Shown: positions 22,689 through 31,949 of the stretch, in pieces
Numbering within the stretch: position 1 is the stretch's first letter
Layout of the letters: every line of letters begins with the position of its first letter
Source: CAZPXF01 sp964590945
GTDB taxonomy: Bacteria; Bacillota; Clostridia; Lachnospirales; Lachnospiraceae
Direction: 5' to 3'
Assembly (NCBI GenBank): GCA_964590945.1
Contig: CAZPXF010000003.1
Coordinates: 1-48,249, forward strand
DNA length: 48,249 bases
Made by a program: the position numbers and the translations under genes
Notes under the pieces: model-generated
The model's database searches: none
What the model was told of the DNA's origin: nothing
The model's input: only the letters and a program-made list of their open reading frames with translations

Positions 22689-22713
22689 CGCTATGTAGAG
22701 GCAGGTGTTCCAT

Positions 22714-23151
22714 ATGCTGATCGGTGAATACAATCATAACATTGACTCCAAAGGCAGATTGATAATTCCTTCCAAGTTCCGCGAAGAGCTGGGTGATAAC
22801 TTCATCATTACGAAGGGATTTGACAACTGTCTCTTTGTATTCCCTGAAAATGAATGGAAAGAGTTTGGCGACAAGCTTGCCGCCCTGCCGATGTCACAGA
22901 AGAACGCCAGAGCCATGACACGTTTCTTCTTCGGAAGCGCCGTGGAAGGAGATCTGGATAAGCAGGGACGCGTATTACTTTCTTCCGCTTTACGTTCACA
23001 TGCCGGTTTGGAGAAGGAAGTTGTGTTAGTAGGAACACGGAACAGAGTTGAAATTTGGGATAAGGCCAGATGGGATGCGGATAACGCTGAAAACTGCGGG
23101 AACATGGATGCGATTACAGAAAATCTGAATGAACTTGGATTCAATTTCTAG
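22714..23151 (+). CDS. mraZ: MraZ: transcriptional regulator of the dcw cluster
   Basis: 145 residues from the ATG at 22714; a GTG three codons upstream is less likely since MraZ proteins start at MLIGEY. Two SpoVT-AbrB-like MraZ repeats: first with NIDSKGRLIIPSKFREELG (about 10-28), second with DLDKQGRVLLSSALRSHAG. MraZ forms ring-shaped oligomers that bind the direct repeats upstream. It is the first gene of the dcw cluster, as is usual. Confidence 0.95.
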   Translation: MLIGEYNHNIDSKGRLIIPSKFREELGDNFIITKGFDNCLFVFPENEWKEFGDKLAALPMSQKNARAMTRFFFGSAVEGDLDKQGRVLLSSALRSHAGLEKEVVLVGTRNRVEIWDKARWDADNAENCGNMDAITENLNELGFNF

Positions 23152-23214
23152 CAGGTATGCCAGAGCGGACGTCAGGGGAAGATGTACGACCCGGCAGCCG
23201 GACAGGAGGTTTAT

Positions 23215-24150
23215 ATGGAATTTAAGCATACATCTGTGTTGCTATGGGAGACCATCGGCGGACTGAAGATAAATCCGGACGGCATATATGTTGATGGGAC
23301 ACTTGGCGGTGGCGGACATGCGTATGAGGTATGTAAAAGACTAAGCGACCATGGACATTTCATTGGGATTGACCAGGATGATGCTGCGATACAGGCAGCC
23401 GGAGAACGGTTGAGCGAATTTAAGGACAGAACAACGATCATCCGCAGCAATTATTGCGAGATGAAGAAAAGACTTCTGGAACAGAACATAGAAAAGGTAG
23501 ACGGGATCATGCTGGATCTTGGCGTGTCATCTTATCAGTTAGATACAGCCGGGCGTGGATTTTCCTACAGGGAGGATGCACCGCTGGATATGCGCATGGA
23601 CAGGCGGCAGGATACAACGGCATATACGATCGTCAACGAGTACCCGGAAAGGGAGCTGTTCCGGATCATCCGTGATTACGGGGAAGACCGATTTGCAAAA
23701 AATATCGCGAAACACATTGCGGCGGCGAGAAAGGAACATCCGATCGAGACGACCGGAGAGCTGACAGAGATCATTCGCCATGCTATTCCGATGAAGGTGC
23801 AGAAGACGTCGGGGCATCCGGCGAAGCGCACCTTTCAGGCCATACGCATAGAACTGAATCGCGAACTGGAAGTATTGCAGGAATCGTTAGATACGATGAT
23901 AGAGTTGCTGAATCCGGGCGGGAGGATTTGTATTATCACCTTTCACTCGCTGGAAGACCGGATCGTTAAGAACAGTTTTAAGAAAAATGAAAATCCGTGC
24001 ACATGCCCGGGCGATTTCCCGGTATGTGTATGCGGTAAAGTTTCCAAAGGAAAGGTCATTACCAGAAAGCCAATCCTTCCAACCGAAGAAGAGATGGCGG
24101 AGAATTCAAGATCCAGAAGCGCAAAGCTGAGGATTTTTGAGAGAAGGTAA
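23215..24150 (+). CDS. rsmH: RsmH (MraW): 16S rRNA m4C1402 methyltransferase
   Basis: 311 residues from the ATG at 23215 after CAGGAGG; an in-frame start at 23182 lacks a ribosome-binding site. SAM-binding loop DGTLGGGGHAYEV, LDLGVSSYQLDTAGRGFS, and the C-terminal FHSLEDRIVKN are diagnostic. It methylates N4 of C1402 in 16S rRNA, which affects start-codon selection. Second gene of the dcw cluster. Confidence 0.95.
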   Translation: MEFKHTSVLLWETIGGLKINPDGIYVDGTLGGGGHAYEVCKRLSDHGHFIGIDQDDAAIQAAGERLSEFKDRTTIIRSNYCEMKKRLLEQNIEKVDGIMLDLGVSSYQLDTAGRGFSYREDAPLDMRMDRRQDTTAYTIVNEYPERELFRIIRDYGEDRFAKNIAKHIAAARKEHPIETTGELTEIIRHAIPMKVQKTSGHPAKRTFQAIRIELNRELEVLQESLDTMIELLNPGGRICIITFHSLEDRIVKNSFKKNENPCTCPGDFPVCVCGKVSKGKVITRKPILPTEEEMAENSRSRSAKLRIFERR

Positions 24151-24189
24151 AGACTCCAATATACAAAAGAGGAAAGGAGGGAGGACGCT

Positions 24190-24681
24190 ATGGCAGAAAA
24201 CCGCAGGCGACAGAACTATATTCAGGGAAATACAGTCAGAAAATTAAAGGAAGAACCGGTCAGAAGAGAAGCAGGAAGGCCGCAGAAAAAAGTCAGCTAT
24301 CAGGTGAGAAAAAACCGGGAGCGGGCAATGCAGATGAGCCGCGGATATATAGTGGCGCTCATTCTGTCCGCCGTGATCCTGGCGGCTCTAAGCGTATGGT
24401 ATATTCACATGCAAGAGACCTGCAAAGATATGTCAGAAAGCGTGACTTCCCTTCAACAGAAGCTTGCGACGGAAACGGAGGCGAACGACGCATTGCATGA
24501 TTCCGTTGTGGATTCGGTAAATCTGACCGATATCCGGAAAAGGGCGTTAGGTATGGGAATGCAGCCTGCCGACGAAGCTCAGAAAAGGACGTATTCCGGT
24601 TCCTCAAAGGATAATGTGAAGCAATATGAAGAGATTCCAAAGAGCGGTACGCTTGCGGAATCAGAAGATACGACGGACTAG
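24190..24681 (+). CDS. ftsL: FtsL-like cell division protein
   Basis: 163 residues. A basic cytoplasmic N-terminus (about 1-52), one transmembrane helix (about 53-75, VALILSAVILAALSVWYI), then a short coiled-coil region with heptads (DMSESVTSLQQKLATETEAN). An acidic tail ends it. This bitopic layout and its place between rsmH and a class B PBP identify FtsL, a divisome scaffold that works with FtsQ/DivIB and DivIC. Sequence conservation of FtsL is low, so this is by position and topology. Confidence 0.8.
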   Translation: MAENRRRQNYIQGNTVRKLKEEPVRREAGRPQKKVSYQVRKNRERAMQMSRGYIVALILSAVILAALSVWYIHMQETCKDMSESVTSLQQKLATETEANDALHDSVVDSVNLTDIRKRALGMGMQPADEAQKRTYSGSSKDNVKQYEEIPKSGTLAESEDTTD

Positions 24682-24693
24682 ACGGGTGATGAG

Positions 24694-26613
24694 ATGGCAA
24701 AAAAGAGAAAAAGAAGGAATGCTTTTCAATTCCTGACCCGCAGATTTCCGAAACGGATGCAGAAAAAACTGGTACTGTTATTTTTAGTGATAGTGCTGGT
24801 TTTTCTTACTTTGTTGGCGCGGGTTTGCTATTTGAATGCGGAAAAGGGAACATTATACACAAAAAAGGTTCTGGATCAGCAGAATTATGACAGCCAGACG
24901 ATTCCGTACAAGCGCGGGGATATCCTGTCCTCCGACGGGACAAAGCTTGCGACCAGCGAGAAGGTGTACAATGTAATTCTGGATGTATATGTCCTGTCCA
25001 ATGAAACAGACGATGTTCAGGAAGCTACAAAGCAGGCGCTTTTTGAATGCTTCGGGATCACATCCGGAGCGGTCGATAATCTTCTTACGAATACGCCGAA
25101 CAGCCGGTATTCGATATTAAAAAAGGACGTGGATTACCAGACCGGGCAGAAATTCACAGTGATGACGGAGGAGAAGGACAGCAAGATAGAAGGCGTGTGG
25201 CTGGAAAACAATTATATTCGCAAATATACCTATGATTCCATGGCGTGTGATGTGATCGGATTTACCGGAAACGACGGATCCGGAAGCTATGGACTGGAAT
25301 CCTGTTACGACAGCGTTTTAAGCGGAGTGAACGGAAGAACATATGGATATATCAACGAGGAATCGGATCTGGAACGCACAACTGCAGAACCAGAGGACGG
25401 CAATTCCATTGTTACGACCATTGACCTTGGCTTGCAGGAGATCATAGAAGATCATATAAAGAGTTTCAATGAGGAACTCGTGGAGCAGGCTGAAGAAGGC
25501 GGCTGGGCAGAAGAAACGGCCTCCGGCACAGGTACGACAGGCTCAAAGCAGGGCAGCAAAAATACAGCGGTTATGGTGATGGATCCGAATACCGGTGAGA
25601 TACTGGCGGAAGCAAGTTATCCGGATTTTAACCTGAATGATCCGCAGGATCTGTCCGAATATTATGATTCTGAGGAATTACAGAAAATGACCGGGACGCA
25701 GCAGTCGGAAACACTGCAGGAAATGTGGCGTAATTTCTGTGTTTCCGATACATATGAGCCGGGTTCTATCATAAAACCATTTACCATTGCAACAGGATTT
25801 GAGACGGGAACGCTGAAGGGCGATGAGACTTATGTCTGCACCGGGTCGCTGCATGTCGCGGATTATGACATTTCATGCCATGTGTCCAGCGGACACGGGC
25901 AGATCACGTTGGAGGAAGGGCTTGCCAAATCCTGCAATGTGGTGCTTATGAATGCAGCATTTTCCATAGGGAAAGAAAACTTCTGCCGCTATCAGAAGAT
26001 CTTTGGATTCGGACAGAAAACGGGCGTCGATCTCCCGCAGGAAGCAGACGCGGACGGTCTGCTTTACACAGTGGATAACATGACAGATACAGACCTTGCA
26101 ACCAATGCTTTTGGACAGAATTTCAATGTCACGATGACGCAGGTCATGGCAGGCTTCTGTTCCCTGATCAATGGAGGAAACTATTATAAGCCGCATCTTG
26201 TCAGGCAGATTTTAGATGCAGACGGCAATGTAGTGGAAAATATCAATTCCGAGGTTGTCCGCAAGACCGTGTCCAGGGAGACGTCGAAGATGCTTCGCAA
26301 ATATATGAAAGGCACGATAGATTACGGTACCGGCGTGAATGCGGCGGTAGCCGGGTATTCTCTGGCGGGCAAGACAGGAACTGCAGAGAAGCTTCCGCGA
26401 GGCACAAATAAAAACACACTGTCCTTTATCGGATTTGCGCCGGCGGATAACCCGGAGGTCGCAATTTACGTTGTTCTGGACGAACCGAACATTGCAGACC
26501 AGTCCCAGACCTCCTATGTCATAAGGCTTGCGCAGGAGATCATGACAGACGTATTTCCGTACCTGAACATTACAAAGGACGATGCGTCGCAGGATGATAC
26601 AACGGCGGAGTAG
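24694..26613 (+). CDS. Class B penicillin-binding protein (FtsI-type), first copy
   Basis: 639 residues. A cytoplasmic basic N-terminus and transmembrane helix (about 27-45) precede an N-terminal dimerisation domain and the transpeptidase domain. Active-site motifs: EPGSIIK (SxxK), KSCNVV (SxN) and GKTGTAEK (KTG). It cross-links septal peptidoglycan in the division machinery. No PASTA domain. It lies second in line after ftsL and is followed by a 14-bp hairpin and another class B PBP. One of the two is expected to be FtsI and the other SpoVD-like; this copy keeps all canonical motifs. Confidence 0.9.
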   Translation: MAKKRKRRNAFQFLTRRFPKRMQKKLVLLFLVIVLVFLTLLARVCYLNAEKGTLYTKKVLDQQNYDSQTIPYKRGDILSSDGTKLATSEKVYNVILDVYVLSNETDDVQEATKQALFECFGITSGAVDNLLTNTPNSRYSILKKDVDYQTGQKFTVMTEEKDSKIEGVWLENNYIRKYTYDSMACDVIGFTGNDGSGSYGLESCYDSVLSGVNGRTYGYINEESDLERTTAEPEDGNSIVTTIDLGLQEIIEDHIKSFNEELVEQAEEGGWAEETASGTGTTGSKQGSKNTAVMVMDPNTGEILAEASYPDFNLNDPQDLSEYYDSEELQKMTGTQQSETLQEMWRNFCVSDTYEPGSIIKPFTIATGFETGTLKGDETYVCTGSLHVADYDISCHVSSGHGQITLEEGLAKSCNVVLMNAAFSIGKENFCRYQKIFGFGQKTGVDLPQEADADGLLYTVDNMTDTDLATNAFGQNFNVTMTQVMAGFCSLINGGNYYKPHLVRQILDADGNVVENINSEVVRKTVSRETSKMLRKYMKGTIDYGTGVNAAVAGYSLAGKTGTAEKLPRGTNKNTLSFIGFAPADNPEVAIYVVLDEPNIADQSQTSYVIRLAQEIMTDVFPYLNITKDDASQDDTTAE

Positions 26614-26637
26614 CCGGAGATCCTCCGGAAAAAGAAT

Positions 26638-26688
26638 AACCTCACAAAAGCAGGAATAAACTAAGGTAACAGCTTTTGTGAGGTTTTT
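26638..26688 (+). promoter_or_regulatory. 14-bp hairpin with T-run overlapping the next gene's ribosome-binding site
   Basis: AACCTCACAAAAGC (26638-26651) pairs perfectly with GCTTTTGTGAGGTT (26672-26685) around a 20-base loop. TTTTT follows (26684-26688). The 3' arm contains GAGG, the only Shine-Dalgarno candidate for the GTG start at 26691. It can act as a terminator of the first PBP gene and also block translation of the second. Confidence 0.75.
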
Positions 26689-26690
26689 GT

Positions 26691-28421
26691 GTGAAAAACA
26701 GAACCTGTAACCGTCAGAAGGTTTTTGTTGTGTTTCTGCTTGCATTCGTCATTATGACGGGGCTGGCAGGACGGCTGGTATATCTGATGGTGTTTGATGC
26801 AGAGTATTATCAGAAACTGGCGGAAGACCTTCATGAGCGTGAGCGGAAAATAAAAGCGGCAAGGGGCCGCATTTTAGACCGCAACGGGGTTGTTCTTGCG
26901 GACAACAAAACAGTCTGTACCGTGTCGGTCATCCACAGCCAGATCACAGATGCGGATGAAGTGGTTCGTAAGCTCTCGGAAATACTGGAGCTGGATGAAG
27001 CGGAGGTTCGCAAAAAGGTGGAAAAAATATCTTCCATGGAACGGATCAAATCCAATGTGGAGAAAGAGACCGGGGATGCGATACGGAAACTGAAGCTTGC
27101 GGGCGTAAAGGTAGATGAAGACTATAAGCGCTATTATCCGTACAATGAGCTGGCCTCCCGGGTGCTTGGATTTACCGGGGGAGACAATCAGGGCATCATC
27201 GGTCTCGAAGTAAAATATGAAGAATATTTACAGGGGACGGAAGGAATGATCCTTACGACGACGGACGCCAGAGGCGTGGAATTAGAAGGGATAGCCGAGG
27301 ATCGGATCGAGCCTGTGGACGGGAACGACCTGACGATCTCGATGGATTATAATATCCAGAAATATGCGGAACAGATGGCCGCAAAGGTCATGGAGGAAAA
27401 GGAGGCGGAGGGCGTCGGGATCATTCTTATGAATCCGCAGAACGGAGAGATACTTGCGATGGTAAACGAGCCGGAGTTCAACCTGAATGATCCGTACACC
27501 CTGACGGAAGCGTTCGAGGGAACCGGAACGGTCAGCGACGAACAGAAGCAGGAGCTTTTGAACCGGATGTGGAGAAACCGGTGCATCAACGATACCTACG
27601 AGCCGGGTTCTACCTTTAAGATCATCACATCGTCGGCGTGTCTGGAGGCCGGCGCGGTAACGCTCGCCGACAGCTTTTCCTGTCCCGGTTACCGCATCGT
27701 GGAAGACCGGAGGATCCGCTGCCACAAGGTCGGGGGACATGGGACGGAGACATTCGCAGAAGGACTGCAGAATTCGTGCAATCCGGTATTTATCGATATC
27801 GGACTCCGCCTTGGAGCGGAGAAATTCTATCAATATCTGGATCAGTTCGGGCTTTTGGATAAAACAGGAGTAGACCTGCCGGGAGAAGCGGGGACGATCA
27901 TCCACAAGATTGAAAATGTCGGCCAGGTGGAGCTGGCCACGATGACATTCGGTCAGTCCTTCCAGATCACGCCGCTCCAGCTTGCGGCAACGGTCAGCTC
28001 GATCATTAACGGAGGGCAGCGGGTGACACCGCATTTCGGGGTGGAGGTTACGGATCAGGAAGGAACGGCGCTGAAGACCTTTTCGGATAAAAAAGGGAAA
28101 CGGATCCTGTCCGGGGAGACGTCCGGAACGATGCGGACGCTTCTGGAAAGCGTTGTCTCCGAAGGCTCCGGAAAAAACGCCTGTTTGGAAGGGTATTCCA
28201 TCGGAGGCAAGACCGCAACATCCCAGACTCTGCCACGGAGCGCCGGGAAATATATTTCTTCCTTTCTTGGATTTGCGCCGGCAGAGAATCCGCAGGTTCT
28301 TGGCCTTGTGGTGATCTATGATCCGCAGGGAGTATACTATGGAGGAACGATCGCCGCTCCTGTGATGCGGGATATTTTTGATAATATTCTTCCGTATCTC
28401 GGGATTGAAAAAGGGAAATAG
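26691..28421 (+). CDS. Class B penicillin-binding protein (SpoVD-type), second copy, KTA motif
   Basis: 576 residues, starting at the GTG at 26691 immediately after a hairpin whose 3' arm holds its ribosome-binding site. A short N-terminus and transmembrane helix (about 11-30) are followed by the dimerisation and transpeptidase domains. Motifs: EPGSTFK (SxxK), NSCNPV (SxN) and GGKTATSQ, where the usual KTG is KTA. Its length and place downstream of the first PBP fit the SpoVD-type enzymes that make the spore cortex or the sporulation septum. There is no PASTA domain. Whether this one is vegetative or sporulation-specific cannot be decided from the sequence alone. Confidence 0.85.
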   Translation: MKNRTCNRQKVFVVFLLAFVIMTGLAGRLVYLMVFDAEYYQKLAEDLHERERKIKAARGRILDRNGVVLADNKTVCTVSVIHSQITDADEVVRKLSEILELDEAEVRKKVEKISSMERIKSNVEKETGDAIRKLKLAGVKVDEDYKRYYPYNELASRVLGFTGGDNQGIIGLEVKYEEYLQGTEGMILTTTDARGVELEGIAEDRIEPVDGNDLTISMDYNIQKYAEQMAAKVMEEKEAEGVGIILMNPQNGEILAMVNEPEFNLNDPYTLTEAFEGTGTVSDEQKQELLNRMWRNRCINDTYEPGSTFKIITSSACLEAGAVTLADSFSCPGYRIVEDRRIRCHKVGGHGTETFAEGLQNSCNPVFIDIGLRLGAEKFYQYLDQFGLLDKTGVDLPGEAGTIIHKIENVGQVELATMTFGQSFQITPLQLAATVSSIINGGQRVTPHFGVEVTDQEGTALKTFSDKKGKRILSGETSGTMRTLLESVVSEGSGKNACLEGYSIGGKTATSQTLPRSAGKYISSFLGFAPAENPQVLGLVVIYDPQGVYYGGTIAAPVMRDIFDNILPYLGIEKGK

Positions 28422-28477
28422 TTAGAGTATACTGAATACGATTATGGAAAAACAAAAGAAAATTAAGAGGTGCATTT

Positions 28478-29434
28478 ATGAATTTTACATTTGTTGTGCC
28501 GGTATTGATCTCGTTTGTACTGAGTGTGATCTTAGGGCCGGTTGTGATACCAATTCTCAGACGTTTGAAAATGGGGCAGACGGAGCGTGAGGAAGGTGTG
28601 AAGTCCCATCTGGAGAAGGCGGGAACGCCTACGATGGGCGGCGTTATGATCCTTGCCAGCGTGCTTGTGACATCTGTTTTTTATATTCCGGGCTATCCGA
28701 AGATCATTCCAATCCTCTTTGTAACTCTTGGCTTTGGACTGATCGGATTTCTGGATGATTACCTGAAGGTCGTTATGAAGCGTTCGGACGGACTTTTCCC
28801 GAAGCAGAAGATGGCGCTTCAGATCCTTGTGACAGCAGTTTTTGCGTTTTATGTTGTGAAGTTTACCGACGTCTCTCTGGCGCTTCTCATACCGTTCAGC
28901 GGCGGGAAATATCTGAACATCGGGTATCTTGCGGTTCCGCTTATGTTTGTTGCGGTGATCGGGACGGTAAACGGCGTGAATTTCACAGACGGTCTGGATG
29001 GCCTTGCGTCCAGCGTTACCGTGCTTGTGGCAACCTTTTTTACCGTTGTCGCCGTAGGAACGAAGAGCGGAATTGAGCCTGTGACATGCGCGGTTGTGGG
29101 AGCGCTCCTTGGTTTCCTTCTTTTTAATGTATACCCGGCAAGCGTTTTTATGGGGGATACGGGTTCCCTTGCCCTTGGCGGTTTTGTCGCATCCACTGCC
29201 TATATGCTTCAGATGCCGGTCTATATCATCATTGTCGGACTGATCTATCTCGTAGAAGTGTTATCTGTTATGATTCAGGTTACATATTTTAAAAAGACGG
29301 GCGGTAAGAGATTCTTTAAAATGGCTCCGATCCATCATCATTTTGAACTGTGCGGCTGGTCAGAGACAAGAGTTGTCGCAGTATTCTCGATCGTCACAGC
29401 TGTTCTGTGCCTGATCGCATTGCTTGGCGTATGA
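28478..29434 (+). CDS. mraY: MraY: phospho-N-acetylmuramoyl-pentapeptide transferase
   Basis: 318 residues with about ten transmembrane segments. KAGTPTMGGVM near the N-terminus, LDDYLK and VNFTDGLDGLA are MraY signatures with the catalytic aspartates, and APIHHHFEL lies near the C-terminus. It transfers phospho-MurNAc-pentapeptide to undecaprenyl phosphate to give lipid I at the inner membrane face. ATG at 28478 follows AAGAGGTG. Confidence 0.95.
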   Translation: MNFTFVVPVLISFVLSVILGPVVIPILRRLKMGQTEREEGVKSHLEKAGTPTMGGVMILASVLVTSVFYIPGYPKIIPILFVTLGFGLIGFLDDYLKVVMKRSDGLFPKQKMALQILVTAVFAFYVVKFTDVSLALLIPFSGGKYLNIGYLAVPLMFVAVIGTVNGVNFTDGLDGLASSVTVLVATFFTVVAVGTKSGIEPVTCAVVGALLGFLLFNVYPASVFMGDTGSLALGGFVASTAYMLQMPVYIIIVGLIYLVEVLSVMIQVTYFKKTGGKRFFKMAPIHHHFELCGWSETRVVAVFSIVTAVLCLIALLGV

Positions 29435-29467
29435 TCTTACTGTGGAAATAGAAAACGGAGGACGACC

Positions 29468-30820
29468 ATGAAATTAGAAGGGAAAAAAGTACTTGTATTT
29501 GGAACAGGAAAGAGCGGGATCGGAGCGGCGAAGCTCCTTGGCTATGAGAAAGCGGATATTATCTTATACGATGGAAATACGGGCCTGAATCCGCAGGATA
29601 TCCAGAAGAAATGCGGAGGTCTGAAGGTGCGGATCCTCCTCGGGGATATCCCGGAGGATGTGATGGATTCTCTGGAGCTTATTGTCATGAGTCCGGGAGT
29701 TCCGACAGATCTTCCGATCGTTTTGAAATTCAAAGAGATGGGAATCCCGGTATGGGGAGAAGTAGAGCTTGCCTATCAGTGCGGAAAGGGAGAGGTTCTT
29801 GCGATCACCGGGACGAACGGTAAGACAACGACCACAGCTCTTTTGGGCGAGATCATGAGAAATGCATATGAGAGCGTATTTGTAGTTGGAAATATCGGCA
29901 CCCCGTACACAAGTGTGGTTGAAGATATGAAGGAGTCCACGGTGACTGTTGCTGAGATCAGCAGCTTTCAGCTTGAGACGATTCAGGATTTCCGGCCGGC
30001 GGTCAGCGCGATTTTAAATATCACGCCGGATCATCTGAACCGCCACCATACGATGGAATGTTATATTGCGATGAAAGAGCGTATCACAGAAAATCAGACC
30101 GCTTCGGATATCTGCGTTTTGAATTACGACGATAAGATTCTCCGGGAATTTGGCGCCAAAGCGCATACAAGGGTGCTGTTTTTCAGCAGCTCCTGCAGAT
30201 TAGAGGAAGGAATCTGGATGGAGGACGGAGAGATCATTTACAAGTATGACGGAAAGTATGTAAGGCTCTGTCATGTGGAGGATCTGCAGCTTCTGGGAAC
30301 GCACAATTATGAGAACGTTATGGCCGCTGTGGCTATGGCTCTTACGTATGGCGTGGATTCGGATACGGTGATCAGGACCATCTGCGGATTCGCGGGGGTG
30401 GAACACCGGATCGAATATGTAACAGAGAAAAACGGCGTTGCCTATTACAACGACTCCAAGGGGACGAATCCGGATGCAGCGATCCGCGGCATCTGCGCCA
30501 TGAACCGTCCGACCTATCTGATCGGAGGCGGATATGACAAAGGTTCCTCCTACGGCGAATGGATCGACGCCTTTGGCGGGAAGGTCCGCCAGCTTGTCCT
30601 TGTCGGGGAGACAAAGGATAAGATCGCAGCGGAGGCGGATGCGCACGGGTTTCATGACTATGTGAAGAAGGATACATTTGAGGAGGCTGTCGGCTATTGC
30701 GCAGCCATGGCAAAGCCGGGGGAGGCGGTGCTTCTTTCGCCGGCATGTGCAAGCTGGGATATGTTTAAGAGCTATGAACAGAGGGGAGAAATATTCAAAG
30801 AATTGGTAAATCTGTTATAG
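29468..30820 (+). CDS. murD: MurD: UDP-N-acetylmuramoylalanine-D-glutamate ligase
   Basis: 450 residues. ATP-binding loop ITGTNGKTTTTAL (about residues 114-126), VAEISSFQLE, and NITPDHLNRH are Mur-ligase signatures; the N-terminal Rossmann start is VLVFGTGKSGIGAA. It adds D-glutamate to UDP-MurNAc-L-Ala in the cytosol. ATG at 29468 follows GGAGGA. It lies between mraY and ftsW as in other Firmicutes clusters. Confidence 0.95.
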   Translation: MKLEGKKVLVFGTGKSGIGAAKLLGYEKADIILYDGNTGLNPQDIQKKCGGLKVRILLGDIPEDVMDSLELIVMSPGVPTDLPIVLKFKEMGIPVWGEVELAYQCGKGEVLAITGTNGKTTTTALLGEIMRNAYESVFVVGNIGTPYTSVVEDMKESTVTVAEISSFQLETIQDFRPAVSAILNITPDHLNRHHTMECYIAMKERITENQTASDICVLNYDDKILREFGAKAHTRVLFFSSSCRLEEGIWMEDGEIIYKYDGKYVRLCHVEDLQLLGTHNYENVMAAVAMALTYGVDSDTVIRTICGFAGVEHRIEYVTEKNGVAYYNDSKGTNPDAAIRGICAMNRPTYLIGGGYDKGSSYGEWIDAFGGKVRQLVLVGETKDKIAAEADAHGFHDYVKKDTFEEAVGYCAAMAKPGEAVLLSPACASWDMFKSYEQRGEIFKELVNLL

Positions 30821-30833
30821 GGAGTTGAAATCC

Positions 30834-31949
30834 TTGAAAAAAACCGGTCGCAGAACGGGAGCGGATCCGCTGCTTCTTGCGGATATTATATTGCTTGTTA
30901 TTTTGGGACTTTTGATCCTTTACAGCGCGAGCGCGTACAATGGGGAAGTCCGGTTCCATGATGCATTTTACTATCTGAAGAAACAGGCGTTTGCCATGGG
31001 TCTTGGGCTTGCCCTTATGTATGCGGCGTCCTGTATGGACTATCATGTATGGGAGAGGCTGGCTGTTCCGGCGTATCTTACGTCCGTAGGGCTGTCCGTG
31101 GCGGTTATGTTTTTTGGTAAGGAGTATAACGGATCCAAAAGATGGCTGTCTTTGGGTCCGCTTTCTTTTCAGCCGTCCGAATTTTCCAAGGCTGCGCTGA
31201 TCATCTTTCTTGCATGGATCGTGAGTAAACATGCGGGAAAGATGGGAAGTCTTCGGGGGATGCTGAAGGTCCTTCTTCCGGCGCTTCCGATCGCCGGACT
31301 TGTGGGGGCGAGCAACTTAAGCACGGCGATCATCATTCTGGGCATCGCGGTCATACTGATCTTTGCAGCCAGTCCGAAATACGCGCAGTTTTTCCTGATG
31401 GGCGGGATTGGCGCTGGCTTCATGACGATATTTCTAAGCCTTGAGAGCTATCGTCTGGAACGGCTTGCGATCTGGAGGAATCCGGAGAAATATGAGAAGG
31501 GCTATCAGACGCTGCAGGGACTCTATGCGATCGGGTCCGGAGGCCTTTTCGGAAGAGGGTTTGGCTCCAGCATTCAAAAACTCGGGTTCGTCCCGGAGGC
31601 GCAGAACGATATGATCTTTTCGATCGTCTGCGAGGAATTCGGCCTGATCGGTTCCCTGTTTTTGATGTTGTTATTTTTCGCCATGATCTGGCGGTTTTAT
31701 GTGATCTCCACACATGCGGAAGACCTCTTTGGGGCGCTGCTTGCGGCGGGGGCTATGGGTCATATGATGATCCAGGTGATCTTAAATATTGCGGTTGTGA
31801 CAAATACGATCCCGAATACAGGGATCACGCTTCCTTTTGTCAGCTATGGGGGTACGTCGGCAATGTTCCTCCTGCTGGAAATGGGGATCGTATTGAGCGT
31901 ATCAGGCGGCAACGGAATTCGTTATACTGGGAGAAATGAAGATGAGTAA
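30834..31949 (+). CDS. ftsW: FtsW: lipid II polymerase of the divisome (SEDS family)
   Basis: 371 residues from the TTG at 30834, which has GGAG 9 bases upstream; a TTG at 30825 abuts that motif. About ten transmembrane helices. SEDS signatures: GSKRWLSLGPLSFQPSEFSK, PEAQNDMIFSIVCEEFG and PFVSYGGTSAM. FtsW polymerises glycan strands together with a class B PBP. No murG follows it, unlike many clusters. The 3' end overlaps the ftsQ start by 8 bases. Confidence 0.95.
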   Translation: MKKTGRRTGADPLLLADIILLVILGLLILYSASAYNGEVRFHDAFYYLKKQAFAMGLGLALMYAASCMDYHVWERLAVPAYLTSVGLSVAVMFFGKEYNGSKRWLSLGPLSFQPSEFSKAALIIFLAWIVSKHAGKMGSLRGMLKVLLPALPIAGLVGASNLSTAIIILGIAVILIFAASPKYAQFFLMGGIGAGFMTIFLSLESYRLERLAIWRNPEKYEKGYQTLQGLYAIGSGGLFGRGFGSSIQKLGFVPEAQNDMIFSIVCEEFGLIGSLFLMLLFFAMIWRFYVISTHAEDLFGALLAAGAMGHMMIQVILNIAVVTNTIPNTGITLPFVSYGGTSAMFLLLEMGIVLSVSGGNGIRYTGRNEDE

